Under the pieces are notes generated by a model that saw only the letters and a list, made by a program, of their open reading frames with translations, was not told the origin of the DNA and did not search any database. Position numbers and translations under genes: made by a program. From Saccoglossus kowalevskii (taxonomy: Eukaryota; Hemichordata; Enteropneusta; Harrimaniidae), in assembly GCF_000003605.2 (NCBI RefSeq), contig NW_003105101.1, positions 116,983 to 177,061 on the forward strand: DNA of 60,079 bases, given 5' to 3'. Below, in pieces: positions 10,923-24,800 of the stretch. How positions within the stretch are numbered: position 1 is the first letter of the stretch; each line of letters begins with the position of its first letter.

Positions 10923-11371
10923 ATACAGTATTAGCCTGGTTAGATTCCTGTTATTTTGTGGGTCTTTCTCCCGCCATTTTGTGACTGTTTATGAACCACA
11001 AAATAAAAGGAAGATAACCAGGCTAACCATGTTAACTTTATAGTGCAAGAGCAATTCTGCTGGTTACAATATGGCTCTGTACAGTGGTCAGGATTTTAAT
11101 AATTTTAACATTTATTTTGAAGCTGTATAACATCACCACGGTTTGATTGGTTGATATTGCCTTGACATTAATTTGTTCAATTGATGTATACTGTAAAATA
11201 AACAAGTTATTCTGATAAATGTTTTTGTCCATTATTAATTGACTATGCAAGTCATTAGCAGTTATGTTAGATGTAGGCAGTTGTCAACTCAAAGTAATTA
11301 GTTTCTGGCTCAGTAACGTGCCTAGTGTATAAGGAAATTTGTCCAGTATGTTGCTGGTATCCAGTTGAGTG

Positions 11372-11432
11372 TCCAATTGTCGCTGGTCAACCACAATTGT
11401 CACTGGTCAGCCACAATTGTCACTGGTCAACC
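11372..11432 (+). repeat. 20-bp tandem repeat, three copies
   Basis: Unit CAATTGTCACTGGTCAACCA, three times with one or two changes. Confidence 0.85.
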
Positions 11433-12621
11433 ACACACAAGATGCAGCCAAGTTGAGCTGTTTGATTAATAGATTTGCTAGTTCTTTAAAAATTTCAGAG
11501 ACGAGTAATTTTCTTTTTCAACATGCTTGTGGTCTGAGTGTTGGAAGGCGTTGCTGGCTGTATATGCACAGGAATTTCCCTAAATGCCAATACCAACACC
11601 AATTTTTAAGACCTAGTCCATAGTTTTTGCACATGGGACAAGAAACTGAAGTAAACTTTACTAAAATGTATAATGGAATAATGACATTCAAGGCGTGTCA
11701 AAGAAAACCTAACCTACAAGCTTGGAATAAGTACAAATGCTGACTGGGATGGGGAAAGACCCCCCTCGGAGGGTGGGTAATGTAATGTAAAGTAGGCTAA
11801 CGTAAAATCAAAAGAAATCGTAGATTCTGAGTAAAGTAAAAAAAAAAAAAGATTACCAGTCTTTTTTTTTTTTGTAGATTCTTAATTTCTAATTAATTCA
11901 CATTGCCATGAGGTAATTGTGTTTTGTTCATGCATCCACAAGACACAAGTTGCTTGCATGGGTGTATCCATTCACCCCCTTCTCTCTCGACGAATATGTG
12001 GAGGCAGTAAGATGGAACGTTCAAGATGGTTTGAATAAATAAAATAAACTTGTCCCAAAATAGTGTTTCAAATAACTTGATATTATTAGGTTTTTTTTTA
12101 TAAAATGTCTTTATAGAAAACAAAATATTTTACAATAAAACAAACATTTTACACAACATTAAACATTAATCGTTCTATGATTTGAACTGGGTTTGTTGAC
12201 GTCATAGTAAATATCAGCCGCAGGTATTAAAAGACACTAAATTGTAGAATTTCAATATTTGTTCTCAGTTCCAAGCTATACAAACTTTAGTCGCTTCGTT
12301 TTTTGGCCAGCAATGAAAACAAAGTTTGCAGCAGTAATATTCATATTTCCTATAAATATAATAGAAGTGTTACGAAATATTACGTCTATAAAAATATAAA
12401 ATGGCAACAAAGTGTGCCCTTACTGACGAGACATTACACCATTCTGAATGAGGACGTGCGCCCTCTATAGTTTTTATGTATTTTTTTCCAAAACAAATTA
12501 TACTGATTGTTCATATAAATAGTTCAGTCATTTCAACCCAGTAAGAAACGTCTGTTAGCCAAAGACCGTATCAGCATTATTGGAAGAGGACAAAAACGTG
12601 TGCAGTTGCGCCCTCAGTGTT

Positions 12622-12885
12622 CTACATAATAGATTCTGTCGTTTCAAACGAACAAGAGTTAAGTCGATATTGCCTATTTGGTGATTTTATTGACAATTGT
12701 GACCGCAGTGGACATTCTTCTAGTCCCGGCGATTCATACTCGTAGTCAGGAATCGTGTGACCATTTTCAGTCCCCGTTTGTCTGTCCGTTATTTCATCTT
12801 CTGGGTGCATACCACAACAGAGGCACGTTTCAACAAAGTCATCTCTGGTTCTAGCCGCTCTTCTCGACGCTGCCTGGCACCAGGT
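12622..12885 (-). CDS. iGluR exon 14: cytoplasmic tail and stop
   Basis: TTTCTAG acceptor and stop TAG at 12622-12624; 87 residues. It is hydrophilic: Arg-rich start (SRRAARTRDD), a CLCC cluster, an acidic Tyr-containing stretch (PDYEYESPGLEE) and a Ser-rich end (ETTESIM). No canonical PDZ ligand at the terminus, although the final residues resemble a weak class I/II form. Assigned by phase and position; the tail is not conserved between subfamilies. Confidence 0.75.
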   Translation of the reverse strand, partial: TWCQAASRRAARTRDDFVETCLCCGMHPEDEITDRQTGTENGHTIPDYEYESPGLEECPLRSQLSIKSPNRQYRLNSCSFETTESIM

Positions 12886-15800
12886 CTAGAAATAAAAAAT
12901 TACGTAACTGCATAAAAATGTAAATGACACCAGACATCCAAACCAGAGTTACTTCAATAAGGTAGCAACAAGATAAGGTTTTAAAATGATCTGTGATTCA
13001 GGTGAAAACGCTGTTTTACACGCGTTGTGTACGTCGCTATGAGTCCCACATCGAACACGCCGCGGCTCGATGACCGCCGCCCTTTAAAGCGTGTAAGGAA
13101 TTTCTTGAGTGGATACATAAAATAAAATAAAAAACTAGTAAAATAAAAAAAACATTTATCAAAATATCATCAAGTTCATTAGCATATACTGTATATAAGC
13201 CAGTGGAAACATACCCTTACCGTAAATCAAAAATTGCATAGCAAAAACACAGTTATGAACGCAACTACAACCAAAAACATGGAAAATGCATTTAAAAAAA
13301 TAAGTGCATCAAAGTATACAAACAAATGATGATGTTTCGAAAGACTTGTACTGACATCCACCGTACTTCATTCTAAATACCAATGCGAAAACGCCATGTT
13401 ATAATTGCTCAACTATCGCCAATAGTCTGCTGCCCTCTACGCCAGTTTATACGTACCATTTGTTTGTGGTCACGTCTTTCTCTATATGCAGCCCAACACC
13501 ATTCAATAACCACTACTAACAAACCAACAGCAAACCCGCCAAATAAACAGTAGAACACGCCAGCCATACCATGGAAATTTAGCGTCGTTTCACCGGGCGT
13601 GGACCCATCTAGGAAAAACAGATAAACAACGGCATATAACATTAATGTAAATAATTATTCAAGTTGACAAAGTGTATATTATATTGTTTCTGGTAATTTT
13701 GTTTCAAAAATAACAGCGAGGCATACTTTCTTATTACCAGCGCCCTCTAGCGACGAAATTGGATGACGTAAATGGGTGAAACCTGAAAGAAGGCCATTCA
13801 CGGCGTCGATATTATTTTCACCTGTAGCTACATGTTTTAGGGGAATTAATTATTTTCTTTAAAAAAATATCGCTTTGAAAGATATTGCTTTCACCAATTT
13901 ATATCATATTGACGTCACAGGAGAACGTTGTCGCTAGAGGGCGTTTATTTGCAGACTTCTACTGGTGGTGCTGCCATGCGGATTGATTATAGATAAATAT
14001 ACATGTATGTAATATTGCTGCTCGACTCGGTAAGCATCGGTTCGTTACTTGAGTGTGAAGCGTGCTGATGAATACATCACAAATCGACTGGCGTTCGTGA
14101 ATACGGCTACATCAGACCAAACTTTTAGACCTAGGAAAATAAAGACAGATCTGGTCAATACATACACTATACAATCATATACTGACACAAACATTACGTA
14201 CCGCCAACATTCTGACAATCTCCTTTAAAATATTTCTGGTTCAATTTATCAATAAATCCTTTTTGACGTAGTCTTAAAATTTCCAGTGTAACCCTCTCGG
14301 TATGCGGAGAATTTAATTGTAGACCAATCCCGTATCCAATCTTAGCGAATGTCGCCCCCACCGTTCGCACATCGCAAGGTGGTTTACTCGCTGCGTAGTC
14401 CAAAACTGCAGAGTCCCAGATAAATGCGTATTTCCCATTACGGACTTTGTTGATTCCCGCCACGGAGTCGTCAACCAGGGTGTCGTAGGCCTGCATGAGG
14501 GATGACATTCGTCGGTAAGGATCGGAGTCCGATTGTTCGAAAAACGACTGCGGTTGACTGTCAGCTACGGTGCCAAAGTAGATATCAGAATTAGCTAAGT
14601 CGTCGATAGAATTAATACCTGGAAAGAAAACAATGCCAACATTTAGCGGGCAACAAACTGTGCTGTCTACTCGTATGCCTCTGATAAAGGGCCTTTGCCC
14701 AATACGTTACACGCAACAACAATTACCAAACGGCGTAGTTGCGTGCTCACAGGTATGGGTTCCGAAATTAGTTTCTGATAAAAAGTCGCACTTCAAAATA
14801 TTTATCGTTTTCCGGTTTATATTTGAAATATATTGTTAGTACGATCAGTTTTCGTGTCCTGTGTCCATTTCAGTTCAATGTGATCACAACCAGTATCGGT
14901 ATAAATATGCTTTTAAAAACGGAACACAAACACACGTGACTTATGACAACTTACCGCTGTTCAATCTCGCCGCAGTCAAATACGCTGCTAAATTAGCTGT
15001 ATACGTGGCGATGATGACAGTGACAGCTAGCCACCAAAACCCTCCAACTACGCGACCAGATAAACAACGTGGCGTGTACTCGGCCCCCTAAAATCAAATA
15101 TGCTCAAATATTATTATTACTTAAGATTTCTCGAAATTTAATTTTTGCAATTAATGACAATAGATTTTTTTTTATTTTACATTATGTGTTGTAGAACACA
15201 AAACATATATATGTTTAGTGGAATAATAAACCACGCATGCAGGTGGAATTAATAGTACGTACCAGTAATTCGAGCACATGGTTACTTAGTATATTAATTG
15301 ATGAAACAAATACTTTTTTATGCGTGACTAATTCGATGTAATTCAATAGATGTAAGTTAAGGATAACACAATAACGATTTACCGACCTGATGGGTCCACG
15401 AGGCGAAGGCGAACCAGAACGCCTGGGGAAGCGACATCAGTTTGCGTGAGCTATACGAACGCTGTTCACTCAAATCAATCCGCTGAATATACATGCCATG
15501 GAAGCCGTACGGACTGAAATAGCTACATAGCGAGACGCCCACTCCACACGCTACCATGGAGACGAAGATAGCGATCCACAAGTCGGTACTGAACGGCTCT
15601 AAAAACTGAAAGAGTCGTCTCTCTTTTTTCTCGTGTCCGAGTAAAATAGTCAATCCCAAGTCCAGATAAGGTTTGGTGAAATCGATCGTTTGCTGTCGCT
15701 CGTAACTAATGGTAAAAGGAGCAACAGCCCAATCGACTTCCTGTAAAACAAATCAAGAAACAGGTGTTAGCAACTTTGTATCTATGACAACCAGTATTTC

Positions 15801-18800
15801 GGAGGTAAAATATTTCTCAGTGGTTAACATTTAACTTCAGGCGGTAGAGCTCGTCGCCATCGACAGTTCACTCTACGCTTACACTATTGAAATTCAATTA
15901 TTATTTTCATATGATCTGCCTCAAAACGAACATAATTGCCATGGCAACAGAAACCGGTAAAGGTATATATTACAGCGCCTTACCCGCTCTTTCAACTGCC
16001 GCACCATACCATTCCACTCGCCAGTTTCAGGGTCAAGTGATCCAAAATTCCCATCAGGCACCAGTTCTAATTCGTACTCAAATTGTAACGCCATTTGTAA
16101 TTTGTCCAGTAAATCTTTGCAAAATCCGTGAAATCTGTCATTTCCGGTTGTGTTATCGCTTCTGACCATCATAAACGGTTCCTCCTGAGACACGAATACA
16201 TGTATTCTAGTGAGCAACTCTTCCGACTCTGAACACAATGTCTTACAGCGGGTGCCGAAATAAACAAAGTACATGCACTCAGAAAACAGGATTCAATAAT
16301 ACACCGTCATCTTTTTTGCTCGAAATCTGATATCGGTTTAAATCAAAATCCACGCAAAACATATGAAAATGGTTCCATTCACTCATTGCGTTTGAATCTG
16401 AGTGGCTTTCACTGTACACAGCGTGAAATAGGACTGTCATTTTGCTGAAATTGACACCGTTGGAGATGTTCTTAAGAATATACTGCTACGTTGCAAAAAA
16501 ATTATAGGCTGGTCTATTATTTTCTTGACCACTTCCAAGTTCGCCGATATAATTAACTTATTATCTATCGTGCTATTGAAATATTTTGTGAGTGATGTTG
16601 ACTTCATATAAATTACGAATCATCATCTTCTTTTAGCAAGTTATCTGAATACTGTATTTGTGGATTAACTTGTTGTTTCATTATTTGTTCTTGGGCTATG
16701 TTTTGGTAATTTACCATACTATGCCCTCAGTAGTGTTGTAATAAAGTTGTAATACAGTTATCGTAATCCTGACAGTTATTCAAATTTGTTGTTATTTCTC
16801 GTAGTCTCTTTCAGGAGTCTGACCTAGACAATGGCATCACACCACAGTCACTCTCCTAGTAGAGTGACTGTGATCACACAAAGCAATGGATGCTGGGAAT
16901 GGTTCGCTTGTAGAAACAGAACTGTTCAAGACTGTCTATCAAAATACTGAAACACGCAGGGGCACTGGAACCAACAGCTTGAGACGAACACTGACTGTTA
17001 CTTTTTACGGACTCGAACTTGTCTTGCGATTGTGGGATTATCACGTAAGTTGAGTGACTCCAAATAGGCATACCACTCCAATTTGCATACCCGTAACATA
17101 TACATTTTTGTAATACATAAAAGTCACTAAATGTATTTAAAAAAATCATCAAACTCACCAATATGGTCGTAATAATCAGTGTAGTATTGCTAAGATCATA
17201 GTCGTTGTCCACCGGTGCTTCCTCTGTCGCACCCATGAACGTTATCAATGAGGAGTTCACGTCGATATCTCCCTTTGTCCGCCACTCTCCAATCTGGGAA
17301 GATAAAGTTACACTTATTGGATGTCGTTGAACTAATTATGCATAATCGCTATGATGTCACAACACTTTTTTTATTTTGTATAAAACGTTTATAACGTTCA
17401 CCACTGCAGTGTTCCAGTGTGGAGAGATAAATGTCTGTACAGATATGAAACCATGAGAGCGGACGATGAAAATTAAACAATTACGATTCTTGTCTATTCT
17501 AATATGTATATATCTATTGTTAATTGTGGTCACTGGTACGGTTTAGTACCTTACAGTAATTTGCTGGATCATTTCTATGGTCTTACGGTATAATGCCCTA
17601 ATCTATCGATTTAGTGTGAATATTGTAAAACTTTATCTAGACACATTATTAAAATTTTAATATCAAAAATTATGATATTATCTACGTCTCCAGTTTTCTC
17701 GGAAACATGTGTGTATTTATATGTACTCGCTAGCATTCCCAGGCTCGATTAGGGGGGGTATATTAGGGGGGGTATGACCGTGACTTCTGTTGTTAGTGAA
17801 ATTGTAAAATAACTTTAAATGGAGACACTTTAGAAGAAAATTAAACTCTGAACCAGAAATATTTACGCGAAAACCCATATTAAGAAAAGTGTTGCGTCAC
17901 TCCCGAGAGATTAATATTGTTATCCTGACATTTTAACGCGAGCGAAAGATAGTGATAGTATCCCACAATGCCATGCTGGAACTCTTGGATTATACTACCT
18001 TTAATTAATGTTACTGTACTTACCTGTATTGTGCCATTCGCCTTGAAATTAACAATATCATACACGGTGACAGCCGGCGTCCTTGTATGGGTGAAATTCA
18101 AATATCTAGCTGTCCCTGGGCCACTAACCTATAACATAAGCAATACTTGTCGTCAGACTATTTAGAAATGCTGCAAAATATGAACGTGTCCGTTATACAA
18201 TAGCCATAACCATTCACGATATTGCCTAGGAACGATGCCAGAAATAGCTCATTGTACATTTAGATTATGTAACTGTCACATACTATGTGACGTCACAGGC
18301 GGTAGTGAAAAAATAAAATACTAATTGACCATTGATCAGTTTGAAATATGACCGCGGTGATTCACGTGGTGATTTGACGCCATTTTTCATTAGCCAATCA
18401 TATTTAGGGTCAATAGCTGACCCCAGTTAACAATTACTAGCATCGTTCCTAGGCGTTGGTTGTGTGCGGTTTAGTGCGTGAGGGCGGCACATAGATTATA
18501 TACAATGGTAGGTATTCGTGTCAAGCTTGGGTAAGGCAACAACTGTTTTTAACAACTCATTTTTTAGCCTTGGCTCTGTTAAATACGTGGCATTTTGTTT
18601 TGTTTTTTGATATTCAAATGATGTTTTTCAACGATCCGAGTCAGGGTAATAGTCTTGCATACACTTTTCCATCAGATAGTCAAGCCTTTAGGGGCCATAC
18701 CTATTCGAAGTTACTAATTCGGTTTAATCTTGTAAACCCGTACAATTCTGAAGATGCCGAAAGGTGAGTAACACTACCTGTTCTAAATACTGCATCAAGA

Positions 18801-21800
18801 CTGATCCGTGTACCCATGGCAACGACTCCTCATCAGCACAAACTTTTCTAGTGTAATTTGGCGGTGACCATGGCAACCCATCTTCGAAATACTCTGTCAG
18901 AGCATAAGCGACTGCTAAGATGGCATCGAATATATGGTATACGAATGGCTGCAACGAAACATAGTGTGCAACGGTAAAACTCTGACAAAAAACATCATTT
19001 TTACTTGTACTATTACTATACATTTTTAATTAGTGTGTATAAATGGGTATCTTAGAAATTTTTGTCCTGAATTAACAAAAAATGCCCTTTTACTTAAAAA
19101 TAGCGTTTTTTGGTAATTTTTAAGACCAATATCTCCCTACAACATGGCCGATGTTTTCTGATCTTTTTTAGAGATTTTCATTACACTATGATCAGTACAT
19201 TTGTTTACGATTTGTGGTAATTTTATTATTATTTGCAAAAGGTTGCTGCAGGTGAACGCATAATGATTGTATAATGAATTTAAATAATAAATACTGAATC
19301 AATTTATGATTAATCATGATCTCATTCTGAATATAGTCGAAACACTCGTATATTGCCTGAAAGGTGCGGATCGGACGTCCGCAGCAAAAATCGAATGATT
19401 TGATTTCAAAATACTGATCATTGAGAGGAGGATATTGCGTTGATATACCATTACGTCATCAAAATTGTACATCATCATCAAATGTGTACAGCTCATTATT
19501 TGTCGAATCCCACGCGATGCTTTGACGTCATTACGACGCTAGGACCTTTGTTTGTCGTGTTTTTACGTTCACGTCGTCTCAATCTGTCAATATGGTTCGT
19601 CTGACGGAATGCGCTGCATACGTGTTGCGCCTACGTAACGCGGGAACTCATAGTATACGGAAAACTTGTCCACACAACTTGTTTTACTTAAATATTGTTG
19701 AATTAAGGCCTGCGGTAGAAATATATTATCAACTGTAGCGTGGTTTTTACAGAAGCCATTCTCTGTAATTGCATAAATAGAGTTTGACCAATTTGCAAAT
19801 ATTTGATTTATTTTTAAATATTGACGTGAAAATCTTACTTAGAACATTTAAAAGCCTCTATGCATCTATATTAGTAATTATTCACATAATTTCTAACACA
19901 TTGGCATTATTATCGCGGCAGTCCATTTTGGTAAAATTGATTGCGCCTAATTTACTTGTTTTCAAACATGAAACTCCTAACTTAATTCTACATCACACCT
20001 CGCGAAAGTATTTGCGACATCCATCGGCGAGGGCACTGTCACACAACATCACTGCCAGTTGTAGACCGTTCGTTTCCCAGTGAGTTTATTCATTCATATT
20101 TACATTTACAGTCCTCGCAATGCATACATAAATAGTATTTATCAGTTCTGACTAAAGGTTGAAGAATACATCGGGATTTGAAAGGTTTACAAATAATCGA
20201 TATGCCATGTTGGCAATGTTAGGAAAGGCCGATGACATCATCGCTGTTATTTTATAACACAAGTGCGTTAAAAGATAGCGACGTGGTAAACTAGCTAGTC
20301 AATCCATGTACAGCGGCCGTGTACCAGGAAATTATTCAACTCCTTCGGGGGAGCTGGATTAAAGAAATGAAGCTGATTCACATAAGTACAACGTAATTGG
20401 GCGATGTTTATTACGTTGGTGTCAATTTTGAAGGGGTTATAAATTGCATGTAGCTTAGGAATGTGTCAGTTAGATTCAGGGGGTATTTTGAAATAAACCA
20501 TACTGGAGTACATGGCGGAGAGTAATCACTTTTAGCAAACTATAAATGACGTCATTCCGCACTGCATTGTAGGTAAAAGAAAGTACGTCCCAATCGCCCG
20601 CCCCTATAAATGTATCATTGGTTTTGACGTTTTTATTTCGCCCGTGCTTCCAGTTGCTTCTCATCACCACAGTGTTTTTAATAGAGATACACAATCAACG
20701 CAAAATATCATGCATCAAATAGCGTACCTTACGGTGGATTATGTGCAGCAACCATATAATTTGTGGGAGGGGGGGGGGCTAAATAAAAATAAAATAATCA
20801 GACCTCAGCGTAAATCATTTTAAAGGGACAATAGCTGTGATTTTGAACATTGTTTTGTTTAAACAAGTATAATGTTATATAAAATGCGACGTGGAAACTA
20901 TGGGCCCAGTAATTGCTCTTCCCTTCCTTCGCACGATAACGTATAAAATCATCAGTGAGAGAACGTCAGATAGAGGCTAAGCCCCTCAAGATGGCATTTA
21001 TCCCAGGGCCACGGTAAGTTATCATCGTAATTCCGGACATTCGCTTGATGAAACTAGATTTTAATAGATTGTCACGGTGCCCTCTCAAGTTGCAAGTGGT
21101 TTAATGTACAACGTCGGTATATGTCGCATAAACTATGTTTACAACTTGAATGTCCACATTTCAGTAGTCGGCGATGCTCGTTACAAATTTACACTCATGA
21201 AAAAGGAAATGTTTTATTAAAAATAAAAATCGGAAAAGAATGATCGATAGTTAATACTTGGTGTACGATGGTGATTGGACTAATTTTATTACGTCATGTT
21301 GTCAAATGAACATTGACAGAAGCGAAACTACGTAGAAATGATGACATCATGGACGCTGGTTATGTGGATATGACGTCAATAGTATTCGTCTTTTATAAAA
21401 CAGAACGTTTATGCATGATGCATTATGGGAATAAAATGGTCGTCCATTTTTAGTATGCTGGGCATTATTACTGAAATTAATTCCTTCTTTTGCTTCAGAA
21501 TTCAACTACTTATTCATACATAGTAAAACAATTACAGCATTAATACAATTAACGGAATGACGTAAATCGGAATTACAAATGTCTGTACATAACACAATGA
21601 CTGATGGCGATGGCGGTCAGTACAGAAAATCACAGGGAGTTACGAAACACCAGATCTTCTGTACTTGCAGCTTTCTGTCAAAGTCGCTAACAACGATGAC
21701 CGGTAAACGTTCTGGGGTGAGAACCAAACTCTTCGACCCGACACCCTCCCGTGTGACTCCCTCCAAAATGTCACTAATAATGTATTTTTTATACCAGACT

Positions 21801-24800
21801 CAATTATTTCCAGACATTTCAAGTCTCCCTTGACGCTTTTATGTAAAAACTATTAGTATGTAGGTGTAACACGTATACATCGTATTCTGCCACATGAACC
21901 ATATTGACAATTTGGGGCTTTATGACCGTAAATGCCGTAAACGTCATTTGTTCATTGCAACCGCGTCCAGTTGTGACCTCATTATTATGGCATTTCATAT
22001 ATCCCTGTATTTAAAATATGTAACAAATACATTACTGAGGTAATAAAGAAATCCGGTGCCGTCATAATCGCTTTTTTCATCCCCGCAATGGAGTGACATA
22101 TTTTCTTTTTCCTTTGACCTTGTCTCCCGCCAAGGATACCATGACACGACAGTTTTGTTGAGTTCTAACTATGATTGTATGCAGACATAATTCGTTCAAT
22201 CTCTCCCTTTCATCGTCTGACTAATAAATTCCCCATTTGCCTACTTCTCCTCGTTACTGTATAATCGTTGCTCTGCGCTCATTAGTATTCAAGTCATGTG
22301 GCGTTACACCCGAGGCTCTTTACATGCCATCAAAACTAAGCAGAGTATGCCGTAACATTACCCGGGGACATGTGTAGTTTATTTAAGCTTCCGGCTGTTA
22401 ATCCATTGCATTACGGACGCAACTTATTCTAGAATATACAGAATTTCCCTTAGCTATTTGAATTTTTGAAATTTAGTTCATTAAATAGCCTATAAACTGC
22501 CCTCGCTTTCCATTCTAGGCTTCCTAAAAAAAGTGACCCACAATGTCTACATATTCGCAAAGCACCATGGGATGCAAATGATAACAAACGCGTCTCTGGC
22601 AAACGCATACAATGTTGCAATCATGATCTTTATTACCACGATTGAATGCGAACCGTCGTAGACACGTATCTATGTTCCTGTTATCGCGTTGTACAGCGTT
22701 GCTTATATAGCGTTGCACTCACGTGACAATGATGACGTCAATCTTTGAGTTTATCTAAGCATGTGACTGATTTCAGTTATGATTTTTAATAATATGATTT
22801 GTGTTGTCCTTGTTTTTTTTTACGAACACTATGTATGGAAATAGTACTTTGCATACTGGCGCAGACCACACTACGCTATCTGCCGGCCAGCTAATTTCTA
22901 AACGCAAATCGAACTTTCCCCAGATTTTATGCTTCAATGACTGCGATAGAGTGGTCATTATACAAATTCAAACCTAGTTAACTTCCTGTTGAGCAATTTC
23001 AGATCTGACTGCATATCACTGAATATATAAATTAACTTGTGTTTGCCGTCATAATTGAATCTACTGATATAACAATGCAACATGGGAGATCTAGATCAAT
23101 TGTAATTGAATGCAACGAGTATCCATTTGGTAATTCACAATATTATTTGTAATTTTAAAAAAAAATTCAAGTTAACAATATTAAGTTTCATATCAATATT
23201 AATAATATGTGACTTTCCAGTTCATATCACCAAAGCAGAAAATATTGATGTAAAGGATTACCGTCACCATAGAAACCAAACGAGAATGTCGTCATTTCCA
23301 CAAGAATATTGTTTCTCAAAATGTTCAGCGTTGGCTATTTTGTTTTCTAAATTGTCGGTACATGTATCCCAGTAGCATTGACTCCAATTATTGAAATCAG
23401 GGAGAAAACTACATTTAAATGTAAATTCGACCAGAAAACCCTCCCATTGGTGATGCACAGTGCGGTAAATATCAAATCTATAGTATCTGGTGTGACCTCT
23501 GACATTTAAGATACGATCACTAAATTCGACATGTGACCCACACAGAAAATGTCACAGAATACTCACTGAACTACCGGCATTTTGTAATTCAAATTTAATA
23601 ATTTTTACTAAGTGTATAATATTTTCACGATATGCACTAAAATGTTTTTACATAATGAGTAATTTCACATGATATCTTATGGGCGTATACAAACTTGGAA
23701 AAGCAATTACAAACGTTTTTTTTTTTATTAAAATCAACACCAATTCATGTATGGGGTATTGACCCATTTTTATCAACACAGACAATCGTAGTCTCGAGCT
23801 GTAGACAACCACAATTGGCGACAGACGCTACTAAACCGGAACAGAGAAAAGACAAAAATCAAAAGACGATACGCATGCGCAGTGACAGAGTCTGCCAAAT
23901 AAATTTATGATCATAACAATCACATTTAATTAAAACGTTGCACGCAACAATTCCACGTGAATAAAACAGTTTCCGATATATTCATTTTTTATTGAGATTG
24001 TTCTCACCATAAAGTTACTTAAAAAAATATTACTGTGGCGTGATATAAGAGAGAATGTTAGAACGTTGGGTAATCGTATCTCACAATAGGTCAGCTATAT
24101 TTGCACGAGCACGTGTCGGTGCCTTATTTTGTTTGATTAGCCTTCAGTATGGAACACGCATTTGACGTTTCATTTGAGAGACGACCATGCTGAATGTCAT
24201 GGGTCATCAACCTGTGAATTACACTGACGTTAACGAGTCTTAGATAAAGAGCTACTAAATAGCATTACTGGGCATTCTTTCAATGATCCATTAGTCTGAA
24301 TACAGCGAGAACAGCACCGTATGCTAAATAGGTCAAATTTACACTTTGTTGTCAGGAATCTATTTTACAGTTCGATGTATGTCACGTCAGCACACATCCA
24401 TCTTGCTATGATAACACCGAACAATATTGCCGGGGTTTCACAGGCTACATTTGTCCAATACAATATATTACAGGTTTGTCAATATTTCATTTTATAAACA
24501 CATATACATGTAGGTTGTGTTTGTTTCTATATTTGTATTCTCAGAATAAAAAAAATGTGCACGACAAAAGCCAAAAAACTGACACGATTCTTGAATGTGG
24601 TTTAAATTATTAAATCTCATGCGCGATAAATCGATTTGTTTACAGGATTCGCAGCTCAACGTCAATATCATATGAACGGTATCGCGATTAGAATGGAACA
24701 CCGTGACGACCGACGTGGTTATACACCACCCCTCCTCTCACCTCTCCCCAATGTCCTGCCACCAATAAATATATCACCGTCGTTCGACACGTTGAAAATA

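Larger units (their letters stand above)
10341..12621. other. Convergent intergenic region
   Basis: Lies between two tail-to-tail genes. It contains a MITE copy (10720-10922), a three-copy 20-bp tandem repeat (11372-11432), complementary A and T tracts near 11840 and 11865, and AT-rich unique sequence that must include the receptor's 3' UTR. No gene was recognised; the short open frames here show no coding signature. Confidence 0.5.

Noticed and set aside
13409-13456. Read-through of exon 13 into a short tail ending in stop
   Set aside because: A good GTACGT donor precedes it and exon 14 joins in phase; kept only as a possible alternative terminus.
17746-17776. TTAGGGGGGGTAT repeated twice, telomere-like
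   Set aside because: Only two copies with seven G's; not a TTAGGG array.
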